Shown here one piece after another: positions 31,550 to 40,339 of a DNA stretch of 64,000 nt. The stretch's first letter is position 1. Each line of letters begins with the position of its first letter. Both the position numbers and the translations under genes were made by a program. Source of the stretch: VRUE01 sp963753245 (lineage in GTDB: Bacteria; Actinomycetota; Thermoleophilia; Solirubrobacterales; 70-9); contig CAVWBK010000005.1 of the NCBI GenBank assembly GCA_963753245.1, positions 261,049 to 325,048 on the forward strand. Reading direction: 5' to 3'. The notes under the pieces are model-generated. The model did not search any database. It saw only the letters and a program-made list of their open reading frames with translations, and had not been told where the DNA came from.

Positions 31550-34366
31550 ATGTCGGTGAGGAGGACGCTTACAGCGATGTTCGCGGCGAATTGCCTGGCG
31601 CTTGCCGGGCTGAGTCCCGTGGCGCAGGCGAACACCGCCGACATCATCGCCCCGCAACACACTCCGGGCACCGCGGCCGACGGCTGGCAGGCGGGGGTGT
31701 GCAACACCGACGTGCCCGAATGCAGTCCGGAAAGCCCCTCGGCACAGTTCTCGACCCAGGCGGCAGCCCATCCACCGATCGGCTTCACCCAGTTCATCGT
31801 CAAAGACGGGGCTGGCCCACTGATCGAACCGGTTGGGGTCTTGAAGGACGTGCGGGTCGATCTGCCGGTTGGGTTGAGTGTCAATCCACAGGCGACCCCA
31901 CAGTGTCCGTTGGCGACCTTTGAAGCCGGGGCTCTGGGTTGTCCGCCGACCTCGGTTGTCGGCGCCAGTCTGATCACCCTCGCGGTGGCAGGCCTGCCGA
32001 TCGGTCCGGTGCCGGCCCAGGTTTATAACCTCGAACCCCACCAGGGTGAACCGGCGCTCTTCGGATTCGAAGCTGCCGGCTCTCACGTCTACCTCAAATC
32101 CGACATCGAATGGGCAGGCGATTACCACGAGGGATTCACGATCGCCGTGCCCGAAGCGCCGGCTGGCAGGATCTACAAGAATCGCCTCGTCTTCACCGGT
32201 GTCGCCGGCAACGGGACCTTCCTGACCAACCCGAGCAGCTGTCACGACCCCAGCCAGGCGTCCTTCGCCCAGACTTACTCGACCTTCCTGCGCGCCGACT
32301 CCGTTGAAGCGCCGAATCCCAAATTCCCGGAAGGCTCTGCTCCCTTTGAGTCACCGCTGCCGATGGGCATCAAGCCGACCGGTTGCAAAAACGTCCCCTT
32401 TGAACCGATCATCGCGGTCGCGCCGGGCACCAAAAAAACCGACTCCCCCGAAGGACCGACGGTAAATCTCGCTGTGCCCTTCAACCCGCCCGCGCCGATC
32501 GCCAACTCCAACCTGAAGACCGCTCAGGTCTCGCTGCCGCACGGTGTCGGGCTGAACCCAGCCAGCGCCGATCAGCTCAAGTTCTGTGCCGATAATCAGT
32601 TCAACAAGGGCGCCAAGACCCCCGTCAGCTGTCCCGCTGGCTCGAAAATCGGCAGCGTTTCGATCGAAACTCCGCCGCTTCCCGCCGGCGCGCTGAGCGG
32701 CCCGATCTACCTCGGCAATCAGCTCAGCCGCAGTCCTGCCTCGGGCGATGAGTACCGGATCTTCGTCGATGCCGAGTCAAGCCGCTACGGGGTTTCGGTC
32801 AGGTTGATCGGAAAGGTCAGCGCCGACCCGACAACGGGACAGCTGACCACGACCTTCGCCGAAAATCCGCAGGTCCCGTTCACCTCGATCAAGCTGAGCT
32901 TCACCAATGGCAACAACGCGGTTTTGACCAGCGCGCCAATCTGTGGCCCCAACACCTCGACCTCGCGGATCACCCCCTACAGCGAGACCGCCGATGCGAC
33001 GCCGAGCCAGGCCTACACGCTGACCAGCGCCCCCGCCGGCGGGTCGTGCGCGAAAACCGGCGCCGCGCGTCCCTTCGCGCCGAAGTTTTCGATTGACTCC
33101 AAAACCGTCAAGGCCGGTGCCTATAGCCCCTTTTCGATGCACATCAGCCGCGAAGACGGCGAACAGGAGGTCAAAGGCGTCGATCTCTCCCTGCCAGCCG
33201 GGCTCAGCGGCAAACTGAAGGGCGTTCCCTACTGCCCCCAGAAGGCCCTCGATCAGGCCGCCGCTCACGCGGGGCATGCCGAGCAAAAGAACGCGAGTTG
33301 TCCGGATAAGAGCCTGGTCGGCGGCGCCTCGATCAAGATGGGCAGCGGACCCTCGCCGATTGAGATCAATGCCAAGGCCTATCTCGCCGGGCCCTACCAG
33401 AGCGCGCCTCTCTCCCTGGCGCTGGTTGCTCCAGCGCTAGCGGGGCCCTTTGACCTGGGCACCGACGTCGTCAGGGTCGCGCTCGGCGTCGATCCCGAAT
33501 CGGCGCGGATCCATCCCCTGACCAACGCGATCCCCGATGTCTTCGGCGGCGCCAAGCTCGACATCCGCGCAATCAACGTCAACATCGACAGGCAGGGATT
33601 CATCATCAACCCGACCAGCTGTCGCAAACTCGCCGCGGCGGGCTCGCTTATCGGCGGCGGTGCTGATCCAGGCAATCCGGCGAGCTTCACCAGCTTCGCG
33701 GTCTCGGCGCCGTTTCAGACCAGCGGCTGCCACAAACTGGGCTTTCGGCCGCGCTTCTCCGCTCGGCTCTTCGGCAACCGCCAGGTGATGTTCAGAAACC
33801 AGGATCCCAAATTCCGGGCGACCGTCCGCGCCCGCCGCGGCGATTCAAACCTGGCTCGCGCGACAGTCACCCTGCCCAGGGCGACGATTCTTGACCAGCG
33901 CCACATCGGGACCCTCTGCACGCGCCCGCAGCTGGCCGCTAACCAGTGCCCGAAAGCCTCGATTCACGGCTTCGCGCGGGCGAAATCACCGCTTCTTGGC
34001 CAGGAATTGAAGGGGCCGGTCTTCCTGGTTCCGGGCAACCACGTCCTGCCCGATCTGCTCGTCGATCTGCGCGGTCAGGTGGATATCCGTCTGCGCGGGG
34101 CGACCAAAACCGTCGGCGGGCGGCTGCGCAATACCTTCGACATGATCCCCGACGTGCCGGTTTCGAGGTTCGCCTTGACGATCTTCGGTGGCAAGCGCGG
34201 CCTGCTGCTCAATAGCAGCGACCTCTGTGCCAAGCCGCAGACGCTGAAATTCTCACTGCGCGGCCAGAACAATAAGCGTGTGCGCGATGGCCGCCTGGCG
34301 CTGAAGACCCCCGCCTGTGGTCGGGCCAAGGGTAAGCACCGGGGCAAGGGCAAAAAGGGGCATTAG
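31550..34366 (+). CDS. Large secreted protein with repeated cysteine-pair modules (paralogue B)
   Basis: A 938-residue paralogue of the preceding gene, co-directional and adjacent. ATG 31550 begins the signal peptide (MSVRRTLTAMFAANCLALAG); the frame is open from TTG 31517, which overlaps the upstream stop and could couple translation. The four cysteine-pair modules are conserved (CPLATFEAGALGCPPTS, CADNQFNKGAKTPVSCPAGS, CPQKALDQAAAHAG with CPDKS, CTRPQLAANQCPKAS), as is LSRSPASGDEYRIFVDAESS. The Lys/Arg-rich tail RAKGKHRGKGKKGH is typical of cell-envelope association. Its 3' end overlaps the convergent SDR gene by four bases. Confidence 0.85.
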   Translation: MSVRRTLTAMFAANCLALAGLSPVAQANTADIIAPQHTPGTAADGWQAGVCNTDVPECSPESPSAQFSTQAAAHPPIGFTQFIVKDGAGPLIEPVGVLKDVRVDLPVGLSVNPQATPQCPLATFEAGALGCPPTSVVGASLITLAVAGLPIGPVPAQVYNLEPHQGEPALFGFEAAGSHVYLKSDIEWAGDYHEGFTIAVPEAPAGRIYKNRLVFTGVAGNGTFLTNPSSCHDPSQASFAQTYSTFLRADSVEAPNPKFPEGSAPFESPLPMGIKPTGCKNVPFEPIIAVAPGTKKTDSPEGPTVNLAVPFNPPAPIANSNLKTAQVSLPHGVGLNPASADQLKFCADNQFNKGAKTPVSCPAGSKIGSVSIETPPLPAGALSGPIYLGNQLSRSPASGDEYRIFVDAESSRYGVSVRLIGKVSADPTTGQLTTTFAENPQVPFTSIKLSFTNGNNAVLTSAPICGPNTSTSRITPYSETADATPSQAYTLTSAPAGGSCAKTGAARPFAPKFSIDSKTVKAGAYSPFSMHISREDGEQEVKGVDLSLPAGLSGKLKGVPYCPQKALDQAAAHAGHAEQKNASCPDKSLVGGASIKMGSGPSPIEINAKAYLAGPYQSAPLSLALVAPALAGPFDLGTDVVRVALGVDPESARIHPLTNAIPDVFGGAKLDIRAINVNIDRQGFIINPTSCRKLAAAGSLIGGGADPGNPASFTSFAVSAPFQTSGCHKLGFRPRFSARLFGNRQVMFRNQDPKFRATVRARRGDSNLARATVTLPRATILDQRHIGTLCTRPQLAANQCPKASIHGFARAKSPLLGQELKGPVFLVPGNHVLPDLLVDLRGQVDIRLRGATKTVGGRLRNTFDMIPDVPVSRFALTIFGGKRGLLLNSSDLCAKPQTLKFSLRGQNNKRVRDGRLALKTPACGRAKGKHRGKGKKGH

Positions 34367-35079
34367 ATCGGCTGGCTGGTCGGTCGGACGAGGATCTCGT
34401 TGACGTCGACCCCGGAGGGCTGGTTGAGGGCGAACATCACCGCCCGGGCGATGTCTGAGTCGCGAAGCGCGGAGTCTCCGGGGCTTTGGTCAAAGAACGG
34501 CGTGTCGGTCATTCCCGGCTCGATCACGGTGACGCGAATGCCGTGGTTTTCGTGCATCTGACGCAGCTCGGCGCGCAACGCCTCGCCGATCGCGCCGGCC
34601 GCCCACTTCGTCGCCGAGTAGAGCGAGCCCGGCAGGACCCGCCGCCCGGCGATCGAGCTGGTGATGACGAAATGTCCCTCGCCGCGCTCGAGCAGGTGGG
34701 GGAGGGTTGCCCGGATCGTCAGTGCGACGCCGTAGACGTTGGTGAGAACCATCGAGCGCCAGTGCTCAACCGACTCTTCAAGGAAGCCCCTGGTGGCGCC
34801 AAAGCCGGCGTTGGCAAAGACCGTGTCGATGCGGCCGAAGTGCTCAATCGCGGCCGCCGCACTCGCCTCGACCTGATCCCACTCGGTGACATCGCAGCTC
34901 ACCGCGAGCGCCCGCGCCGCGCCGCCGAGCTCGCCGGCGAGGGTCTCGAGCTCGGCCTGGCGGCGGGCGGCGAGCACCAGTCGGTAGGAGCCCGCGGCGG
35001 CGCGAGCGGTCGCCGCACCAATCCCGCTGCTCGCCCCGGTGATCATCAGAACCGGATCGTCTTTGTCGGCGGCGGCCAT
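34363..35079 (-). CDS. Short-chain dehydrogenase/reductase
   Basis: A 238-residue classical SDR from ATG 35079. It has the cofactor motif TGASSGIG (~14-21), NAG in FANAGFG (~90), catalytic Ser in ITSSIAGRR (~139) and Tyr-x-x-x-Lys in YSATKWA (~153). The basic residues after strand 2 (LAARRQAEL) suggest NADPH preference. The reaction is oxidation or reduction of an alcohol/ketone of unknown identity. The frame extends to 35193, but the extra 38 residues have no SDR character. It is divergent from ccmE and convergent with paralogue B. Confidence 0.88.
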   Translation of the reverse strand: MAAADKDDPVLMITGASSGIGAATARAAAGSYRLVLAARRQAELETLAGELGGAARALAVSCDVTEWDQVEASAAAAIEHFGRIDTVFANAGFGATRGFLEESVEHWRSMVLTNVYGVALTIRATLPHLLERGEGHFVITSSIAGRRVLPGSLYSATKWAAGAIGEALRAELRQMHENHGIRVTVIEPGMTDTPFFDQSPGDSALRDSDIARAVMFALNQPSGVDVNEILVRPTSQPI

Positions 35080-35176
35080 CAACGCCGATTCTCGCAGGTG
35101 GGCGTCTTTGTGCTCACCAGCGGGGAGAAGTACCTCGGCTCGTCGGACACGCGGCTCTCTTGCGATAATTCCCGCG

Positions 35177-35584
35177 GTGGACCCCCAGCGCAAGCGCCAT
35201 ATCCGGCTAGTGGTCGCTCTCAGCGTCGCGGTGCTGCTCTCGGTGGCACTGATCTACACCTCATTCAGCGCCTCCAGCGAGGCCAAGGAGCCCTCCGAAT
35301 TGGTCCACGCGCCCGCCGGCTCCAGCTATGAGCTGACCGGCATGGTCGTCAAGGGCTCGGTCTCACGCCAACCGGGCGAAGGCGAAAGTCTGCGCTTCCG
35401 GGTCGCCGATCGAGAAGGTGGCACCTCTCTGCCCGTCTCCTATAGCGGCACCGTCCCGGACCCCTTCCGCGGCGGCCGCGAGATCATCCTCAATGGCGAA
35501 ATGAATCACGGCACATTCGTCGGGGAACACGACACCTTGGTCACCAAGTGCCCCTCGAAGTTCACCACGGCGAATGGCAGCTAG
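35177..35584 (+). CDS. ccmE: CcmE haem chaperone, Cys variant
   Basis: A 135-residue membrane-anchored protein from GTG 35177: a short cytoplasmic Arg/Lys start, one membrane helix (~11-30), then the OB-fold beta barrel (YELTGMVVKGSV, LRFRVADREGG, LPVSYSGTVPDPFRGGREII to 20 residues). CcmE carries haem covalently to CcmF. Classical CcmE uses a His in 'HDEnY'. Here the equivalent position is Cys125 in TKCPSKF, the CxxxY-type variant known from some bacteria and archaea, with Phe129 in place of Tyr. The gene overlaps ccmF by 11 bases. Earlier ccm genes (A-D) are not in this window. Confidence 0.9.
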   Translation: MDPQRKRHIRLVVALSVAVLLSVALIYTSFSASSEAKEPSELVHAPAGSSYELTGMVVKGSVSRQPGEGESLRFRVADREGGTSLPVSYSGTVPDPFRGGREIILNGEMNHGTFVGEHDTLVTKCPSKFTTANGS

Positions 35585-37940
35585 CCTCGGCAGCGTCGCG
35601 CTGACGCTGGCCTTTATCGCCGCCGCCTTCGCCGTCGTCTCCGCCCTGGTCGGCGCCGCCGGGGACCGGCGCTGGGTTGTTGTCTCCCGGCGCTCGGTCT
35701 ACGCCATGTGCGGGCTTCTGACGCTCTGCGTGGTGATCATCGAGATCGCCTTTGGCAGCAATGATTTCTCCTTCAACGTGGTCCAGCAGCACTCCTCGAT
35801 CGAGACCCCGTTCTTCTACAAGATGGCGGCGATGTGGTCCAGCCAGGAAGGCTCGCTGCTGCTCTGGGCCTGGGTCCTCTCGATCGCCTCCTCGATCGCC
35901 CTCTTCGCGACCCGCAACAAGCTGCGCGAGCTAGTCCCCTACGCGACCGCGGTGATGGCCGGGGTAGCCACCTTCTTCACCGGACTGATGCTGTTCGCCG
36001 GGGGGGTCAACCCGTTCGCGACGATCTCCCCGGTGCCCGCCGACGGGGTCGGCCTCAATCCGCTGCTCCAACACCCGAGCATGATGATCCACCCGCCGAT
36101 GCTCTACTCGGGCTATGTCGCCTTCACCGTCCCCTTCGCCTTTGCGATCGGCGCTTTGATCACCCGTCGCCTCGACGCGGCCTGGATCCGCGCCACCCGC
36201 CGTTTTGCCCTGATCGCCTGGGCGCTGCTTGGCTTCGGCTTGCTGCTCGGCGCCCGCTGGTCCTACACCGAGCTCGGCTGGGGCGGTTACTGGGCCTGGG
36301 ATCCGGTCGAGAACGCCGCCCTCATGCCCTGGCTGATCGGCACCGCCTTTTTGCACTCGATCATGGTCCAGGAGAAGCGCGGTATGTTGAAAGTCTGGAA
36401 CGCCTGCCTGATTGTCGCCACCTTCTCGCTCGCCCTGCTCGGCACCTTCCTGGTCCGTTCGGGTGTCCTAGAGTCGATCCACGCCTTCGGCAACAGCACC
36501 GTCGGCCCCTACCTCCTGGGCCTGATCGCGGTTGTACTGATCGGCTCGACCGTGTTGATCGTCTCGCGCCTCGATGACCTGCGCTCGGAGAAGAAGATTG
36601 ACTCGCTGATCTCGCGCGAGTCGGTTTTCTTGATCAACAATCTGCTGCTTGTCGCGCTTTGCGTGGCGATCTTCTGGGGCACCTTCTTCCCCCTGATCTC
36701 GGAGTTCTTCACCGGCAACAAAGCCTCCCTGGCGGCCCCATGGTTTGACCGCTACACGACGCCGCTGGCGATCGTCTTGGTGCTCTTCACCGGCATCGGG
36801 CCGCTGCTTGCCTGGCGGCGCGTGAGCTGGGGATCGGCGCGGCGGGTGTTCCTGGTACCAACGGCGATCGCCGCCCTCGCCGCGGTTTTGCTGGCGATCT
36901 TCACAGACGCGACCGCGCGGCCCTGGGCCTACGCGCTGTTCGTCTTCGCCGCCTTCGCGCTCGCCGGGCTGAGCCAGGAGTTCTGGCGCGGGGCCGCCGC
37001 TCGCCAAAAACTCGTCGGCGGCTCGATGCCGGCGGCGCTGGTCGGTGTCGTCGCCCGCAACCGCCGCCGCTATGGCGGTTACATCGTCCACGCCGGGGTC
37101 GCGGTCTTGCTGATCGGGATCGCCGCCTCCTCGAGCTTTCAGACCAACCAGGAAGTCCGCCTTCGCCCTGGCCAGAGCACGACGATCGACAACCGCAAGA
37201 TCACCTACGAAAAGCCGACCGTGAGCGTCAACAAGGAGTCGATCGCCTTCGGCGCGCAACTCGGTATCCAGGAAGGCGCCAACCACTTCACCGAGCACAC
37301 CGATCGCCGCTACTTCCGCCCGACCGGGGTTCCCGGACAGACGATCGGCAGCCGCTTCGCCGGTGAAGCGGAGACCGATGTGGCGCTGCGCGCCGGACTG
37401 CGCAGCGATCTCTGGATTGCCCCTCGTCCCGACATCGGGGGGGTGTTGAGGCGCGCGCGAGCGGCCGATCGGGGCTTCAAGCGCTGCGTCAGTGGCGCCC
37501 CCGGGACGCCGCCGGCCTGTGACGCGCTCGCCGCCCTGATGGGAGCGGCGGCGGCGAAACCTGCCCTGATGAGCGCCGCCGCAGCGCGGATCGAAAGCCT
37601 GCAATCGGCGACGGCGGCGCGGATCGCACAGGGCTATACCCGCGAAAGTCCGGCGGCGACCTTCAAGGTGATCGTCGACCCACTGGTCAGCTGGCTCTGG
37701 CTCGGGGGGCTGATTGCCCTCCTCGGCGCGATCGTCGCGCTCTGGCCCTCGCGCCGGCGGGTGGCGGCCCTGCCGGGAGCCGATCAGGAGCTCGAAGCTC
37801 TAAAGGAAGCCAAATATCGCGAGATCCGCGACGCCGAACTCGATCACGCCGCGGGCAAGCTCTCCGATCGGGACTTCGCGATCCTCGACGCGGAGCTGCG
37901 CGAAGAGGCGGTTGAGATCCTCGACCGCGAGCCGGCCTGA
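35574..37940 (+). CDS. ccmF: CcmF cytochrome c haem lyase subunit
   Basis: A 788-residue polytopic membrane protein, longer than typical CcmF (~650) because of a C-terminal cytoplasmic extension rich in charged helices (LKEAKYREIRDAELDHAAGK). It has at least a dozen membrane helices and the haem-handling WWD region WGGYWAWDPVENAALMPWL near residue 240, with the flanking His of FLHSIMVQEK. Other likely haem-ligand His residues lie in LLQHPSMMIHPPMLYSGY (~162-180). CcmF receives haem from holo-CcmE and attaches it to the CXXCH of apocytochromes with CcmH. The start overlaps the ccmE end, so both are one operon. Confidence 0.95.
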   Translation: MAASLGSVALTLAFIAAAFAVVSALVGAAGDRRWVVVSRRSVYAMCGLLTLCVVIIEIAFGSNDFSFNVVQQHSSIETPFFYKMAAMWSSQEGSLLLWAWVLSIASSIALFATRNKLRELVPYATAVMAGVATFFTGLMLFAGGVNPFATISPVPADGVGLNPLLQHPSMMIHPPMLYSGYVAFTVPFAFAIGALITRRLDAAWIRATRRFALIAWALLGFGLLLGARWSYTELGWGGYWAWDPVENAALMPWLIGTAFLHSIMVQEKRGMLKVWNACLIVATFSLALLGTFLVRSGVLESIHAFGNSTVGPYLLGLIAVVLIGSTVLIVSRLDDLRSEKKIDSLISRESVFLINNLLLVALCVAIFWGTFFPLISEFFTGNKASLAAPWFDRYTTPLAIVLVLFTGIGPLLAWRRVSWGSARRVFLVPTAIAALAAVLLAIFTDATARPWAYALFVFAAFALAGLSQEFWRGAAARQKLVGGSMPAALVGVVARNRRRYGGYIVHAGVAVLLIGIAASSSFQTNQEVRLRPGQSTTIDNRKITYEKPTVSVNKESIAFGAQLGIQEGANHFTEHTDRRYFRPTGVPGQTIGSRFAGEAETDVALRAGLRSDLWIAPRPDIGGVLRRARAADRGFKRCVSGAPGTPPACDALAALMGAAAAKPALMSAAAARIESLQSATAARIAQGYTRESPAATFKVIVDPLVSWLWLGGLIALLGAIVALWPSRRRVAALPGADQELEALKEAKYREIRDAELDHAAGKLSDRDFAILDAELREEAVEILDREPA

Positions 37941-37956
37941 GCAACGCCCAGCGCAG

Positions 37957-38184
37957 CTAGATCTTCAACAGCACGATCGTGTTGACGGCGAAGATCACGG
38001 CGAAGAAGACCGTCGCGCGGTCGAGGTTGCGCTCGACCATTGAGCCACCACCGACCCCGCCACCGCCACCGCCGATGCCAAAGGCGCCCGAGAGGCCCGC
38101 GTCTTTGCCGGAGTGCAGCAGGATGAGGAAGATCAAAACGATGGCGACGAGCGCCTGCAGGACTGCCAAGACGGTGTAGAGCAC
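37957..38184 (-). CDS. secG: SecG preprotein translocase subunit
   Basis: A 75-residue protein, the usual SecG size, if started at GTG 38184. Two membrane helices (VLAVLQALVAIVLIFLILLH and ATVFFAVIFAVNTIVLL) flank a cytoplasmic loop with the family phrase LLHSGKDAGLSGAFG and a glycine stretch. SecG assists SecYE protein export. The frame is open further to an ATG at 38271, but that would cover the alkB operator and add an unrelated tail. It is divergent from alkB and convergent with ccmF. Confidence 0.88.
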   Translation of the reverse strand: MLYTVLAVLQALVAIVLIFLILLHSGKDAGLSGAFGIGGGGGGVGGGSMVERNLDRATVFFAVIFAVNTIVLLKI

Positions 38185-38233
38185 GGGCGGAAGTGTAACC
38201 GTTCGAAGTTTGTTGACAGGGGAACCGAAATTG

Positions 38234-38267
38234 TTGCCGTGATTGACAAAATGCGCTATTTTGTCAA
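38234..38267 (+). promoter_or_regulatory. alkB promoter with palindromic operator
   Basis: A perfect inverted repeat, arms TTGACAAAAT and ATTTTGTCAA around GCGCT, occupies 38243-38267, 45 bases before the alkB start. A promoter TTGCCG (38234), 17 bases, TATTTT (38257) would overlap it, so a bound repressor would block RNA polymerase. The TetR encoded in the same operon is the obvious ligand. The palindrome is seen directly; promoter and binding partner are inferred. Confidence 0.72.
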
Positions 38268-38312
38268 CCAACCAAACGCAGAACTGCGAAATGACAAGGA
38301 GGAGCGCCGTCG

Positions 38313-39524
38313 ATGGAGGCTGCCACGCATGCCCACGAGGATCATCACCATCACGAACACGGCCCCGACCTCGATCTCGGGCCGGCCACCTGGCACGACG
38401 CGAAGCGCTATGCGTGGTTGCTCGGCCTGATCATCCCCTTCGGTCCCTTCATCGCCTGGGCCTCGGTTGAACTGAGTGGCTTTCAGGGCTTTTGGTTCTT
38501 CGGTCCAATTCTCGTCTTCGGGGTCTTTCCGCTACTCGACATCGCGATCGGGGTCGACCCGAGCAACCCGCCCGACAGCGTGCTCAAATGGCTCGAGCAG
38601 GACCGCTATTACCGCTGGTGCACCTATCTATTCATCCCGGTCCAGTACGCGGGCCTGATCTTCGCTTGCTGGCTTTGGTCAAACGGCCAGCTCAGCACAT
38701 TCGACAGCATCGGCTTGGCGGTGACGATGGGGGTGGTTGGCGGGATTGCGATCAACACCGCCCACGAGCTCGGCCACAAGCGGGCCGCCTCGGAGCGCTG
38801 GCTGAGCCGGGTAGCTTTGGCCCAGACCGGATATGGCCACTTTTTCATCGAGCACAATCGCGGCCATCACGTCCGCGTCGCAACCCCCGAGGACCCGGCC
38901 AGCTCGCGACTGGGAGAGAGCTTTTGGGCCTTCCTGCCGCGCACCGTCTACGGCAGTCTGACCTCGGCCTGGGGGATCGAGTCTGCCCGACTGGACCGCA
39001 TGGGCAAGTCGCACTGGACGCTTCGCAACGACATCCTCGGTGCCTGGGCGATGACCGTCGCCCTCTTCGCGGTCTTGGCGATCGTCTTTGGGCCGATCGT
39101 CTTGCCGTACCTGGTCATGCAGGCGATTCTCGGCTTCTCGCTTCTTGAGGTCGTCAACTACCTCGAGCACTACGGGCTGCGCCGTCAAAAGAAGGAGGAC
39201 GGCCGCTATGAGCGCTGCCTGCCCGAGCACAGCTGGAACAGCAATAACGTCGCCTCCAACGTGCTGCTTTACCACCTGCAGCGTCACTCTGACCATCACG
39301 CAAACCCGACCCGCCGCTACCAGAGCCTGCGCCACTACAAGGAGGCCCCCCAGCTTCCCACCGGCTACGCCGGGATGATTGTGCTGGCCTGCTTTCCGCC
39401 GCTTTGGAGCCGGGTGATGGACCCACGGCTGATCGAGCACTATGAGGGTGAGGTCGAGCTCGCCAACATCCAGCCCCGCAAGCGCCAACGGATCCTCAGC
39501 CGCTACCGGCGTGCGCCGGCATGA
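38313..39524 (+). CDS. alkB: Alkane 1-monooxygenase (AlkB)
   Basis: A 403-residue integral membrane non-haem di-iron hydroxylase that converts n-alkanes to 1-alcohols with O2 and electrons from rubredoxin. The histidine boxes are complete: HELGHK (~151), EHNRGHHVRVATPEDPAS (~179), NYLEHYGL (~282) and LQRHSDHHA (~322). Six hydrophobic segments surround them. The first ~20 residues are unusually His-rich (HAHEDHHHHEH), which could bind metal. An AGGAGG ribosome site precedes ATG 38313. Its stop overlaps the rubredoxin start (ATGA). Expression is probably controlled by the palindromic operator upstream. Confidence 0.97.
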   Translation: MEAATHAHEDHHHHEHGPDLDLGPATWHDAKRYAWLLGLIIPFGPFIAWASVELSGFQGFWFFGPILVFGVFPLLDIAIGVDPSNPPDSVLKWLEQDRYYRWCTYLFIPVQYAGLIFACWLWSNGQLSTFDSIGLAVTMGVVGGIAINTAHELGHKRAASERWLSRVALAQTGYGHFFIEHNRGHHVRVATPEDPASSRLGESFWAFLPRTVYGSLTSAWGIESARLDRMGKSHWTLRNDILGAWAMTVALFAVLAIVFGPIVLPYLVMQAILGFSLLEVVNYLEHYGLRRQKKEDGRYERCLPEHSWNSNNVASNVLLYHLQRHSDHHANPTRRYQSLRHYKEAPQLPTGYAGMIVLACFPPLWSRVMDPRLIEHYEGEVELANIQPRKRQRILSRYRRAPA

Positions 39525-39694
39525 GCGCCTACCGCTGCCCGAGCTGCGGTTATGTCTATGACGAGCAGGCCGGCCATCCGCGTGAGGGTTTCCCGCCCGG
39601 CACTTCCTGGAGTGAGGTCCCCGATGATTGGGCCTGTCCGGACTGCGGGGTGCGCGACAAGATCGATTTCGAGCTCGATCGTGACGCCGGATGA
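39521..39694 (+). CDS. rubA: Rubredoxin (AlkG-type electron donor)
   Basis: A 57-residue rubredoxin with the iron site Cys6-x-x-Cys9-G-Y (YRCPSCGYVYD) and Cys39-x-x-Cys42-G (WACPDCGVRD), plus the usual aromatic core. It carries single electrons to AlkB. The ATGA overlaps at both ends tie it to alkB before and tetR after. Cys6-P-S-C9 resembles AlkG2-type (electron-transferring) rubredoxins, where no Arg follows the second Cys of the first pair. No rubredoxin reductase gene is in this window, so that enzyme must lie elsewhere. Confidence 0.95.
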   Translation: MSAYRCPSCGYVYDEQAGHPREGFPPGTSWSEVPDDWACPDCGVRDKIDFELDRDAG

Positions 39695-40332
39695 GCGCCG
39701 CCGCCGCGCCGCAGGCTGGCAAGGGCAATGGGGCGCTCACGCCCTACCCCGAAGCCGCCCGCAACCTGCTGCGCGAGACGCTCTTCGGGGCGATGCGCGA
39801 TGAGCTCGAAAGGCGCACCTGGTCGGAGGTGACGATGTCTGACGTGGCCCGGGCTGCTGGGGTCAGTCGCCAGACCCTCTATAAGGAGTTCGGCAGCCGC
39901 GATGAGTTCGCCCAGGCCTTCGTCATCCATGTCGGAGAGCGCTTCCTCGATGAGGTCGACGCCGCTGTGCGCGAGCACCTCGATGACCCCCGGGCCGCGA
40001 TCGGCGCCGCTTTGGAGACCTTCCTGCGCACCGCGGGAAAGGATCCCGTCGTCCGGGTTTTGCTGCGCGACGACGGCACCGGCGGCATGCTGCCCTTCGT
40101 CACCACGCAGGGAATGCCGGTCGTCGTCTTCGCCACCGCCCGTCTCTTTGAGACGATCCGCGAGGGCTGGCCCGAGGCTCCGCCGGAGAAGGCGCAGCTG
40201 CTCGCCGAGTCGCTGGTTCGTCTCGCAATCAGCTACGTGACCGCGCCCGGCGCCACTCCCGATCGCACCGCCGCCCGGGCGGGCGAGCTCTTGGGGCCGT
40301 TCATCGATCGGGCACTCGGCGTCGCCGCCTAA
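39691..40332 (+). CDS. TetR-family regulator of the alkane operon
   Basis: A 213-residue TetR protein. The N-terminal helix-turn-helix is MSDVARAAGVSRQTLYKEFG (~50-69), preceded by RDELERRTWSEVT. The C-terminal ligand domain (~80-210) is helical. It is the third gene of the alkB-rubredoxin operon with an ATGA overlap, the position taken by AlkX/AlkU-like regulators in other actinobacteria. It probably represses the operon through the inverted repeat at 38243-38267 until an alkane-derived ligand, such as a fatty acid or acyl-CoA, binds. That link is inference from position. Confidence 0.9.
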   Translation: MSAAAAPQAGKGNGALTPYPEAARNLLRETLFGAMRDELERRTWSEVTMSDVARAAGVSRQTLYKEFGSRDEFAQAFVIHVGERFLDEVDAAVREHLDDPRAAIGAALETFLRTAGKDPVVRVLLRDDGTGGMLPFVTTQGMPVVVFATARLFETIREGWPEAPPEKAQLLAESLVRLAISYVTAPGATPDRTAARAGELLGPFIDRALGVAA

Positions 40333-40339
40333 GAAGACG

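Noticed and set aside
36468..37604. 378-codon minus-strand frame opposite ccmF
   Set aside because: Antisense to a securely identified membrane protein; the composition is low-complexity Arg/Gly/Asp.
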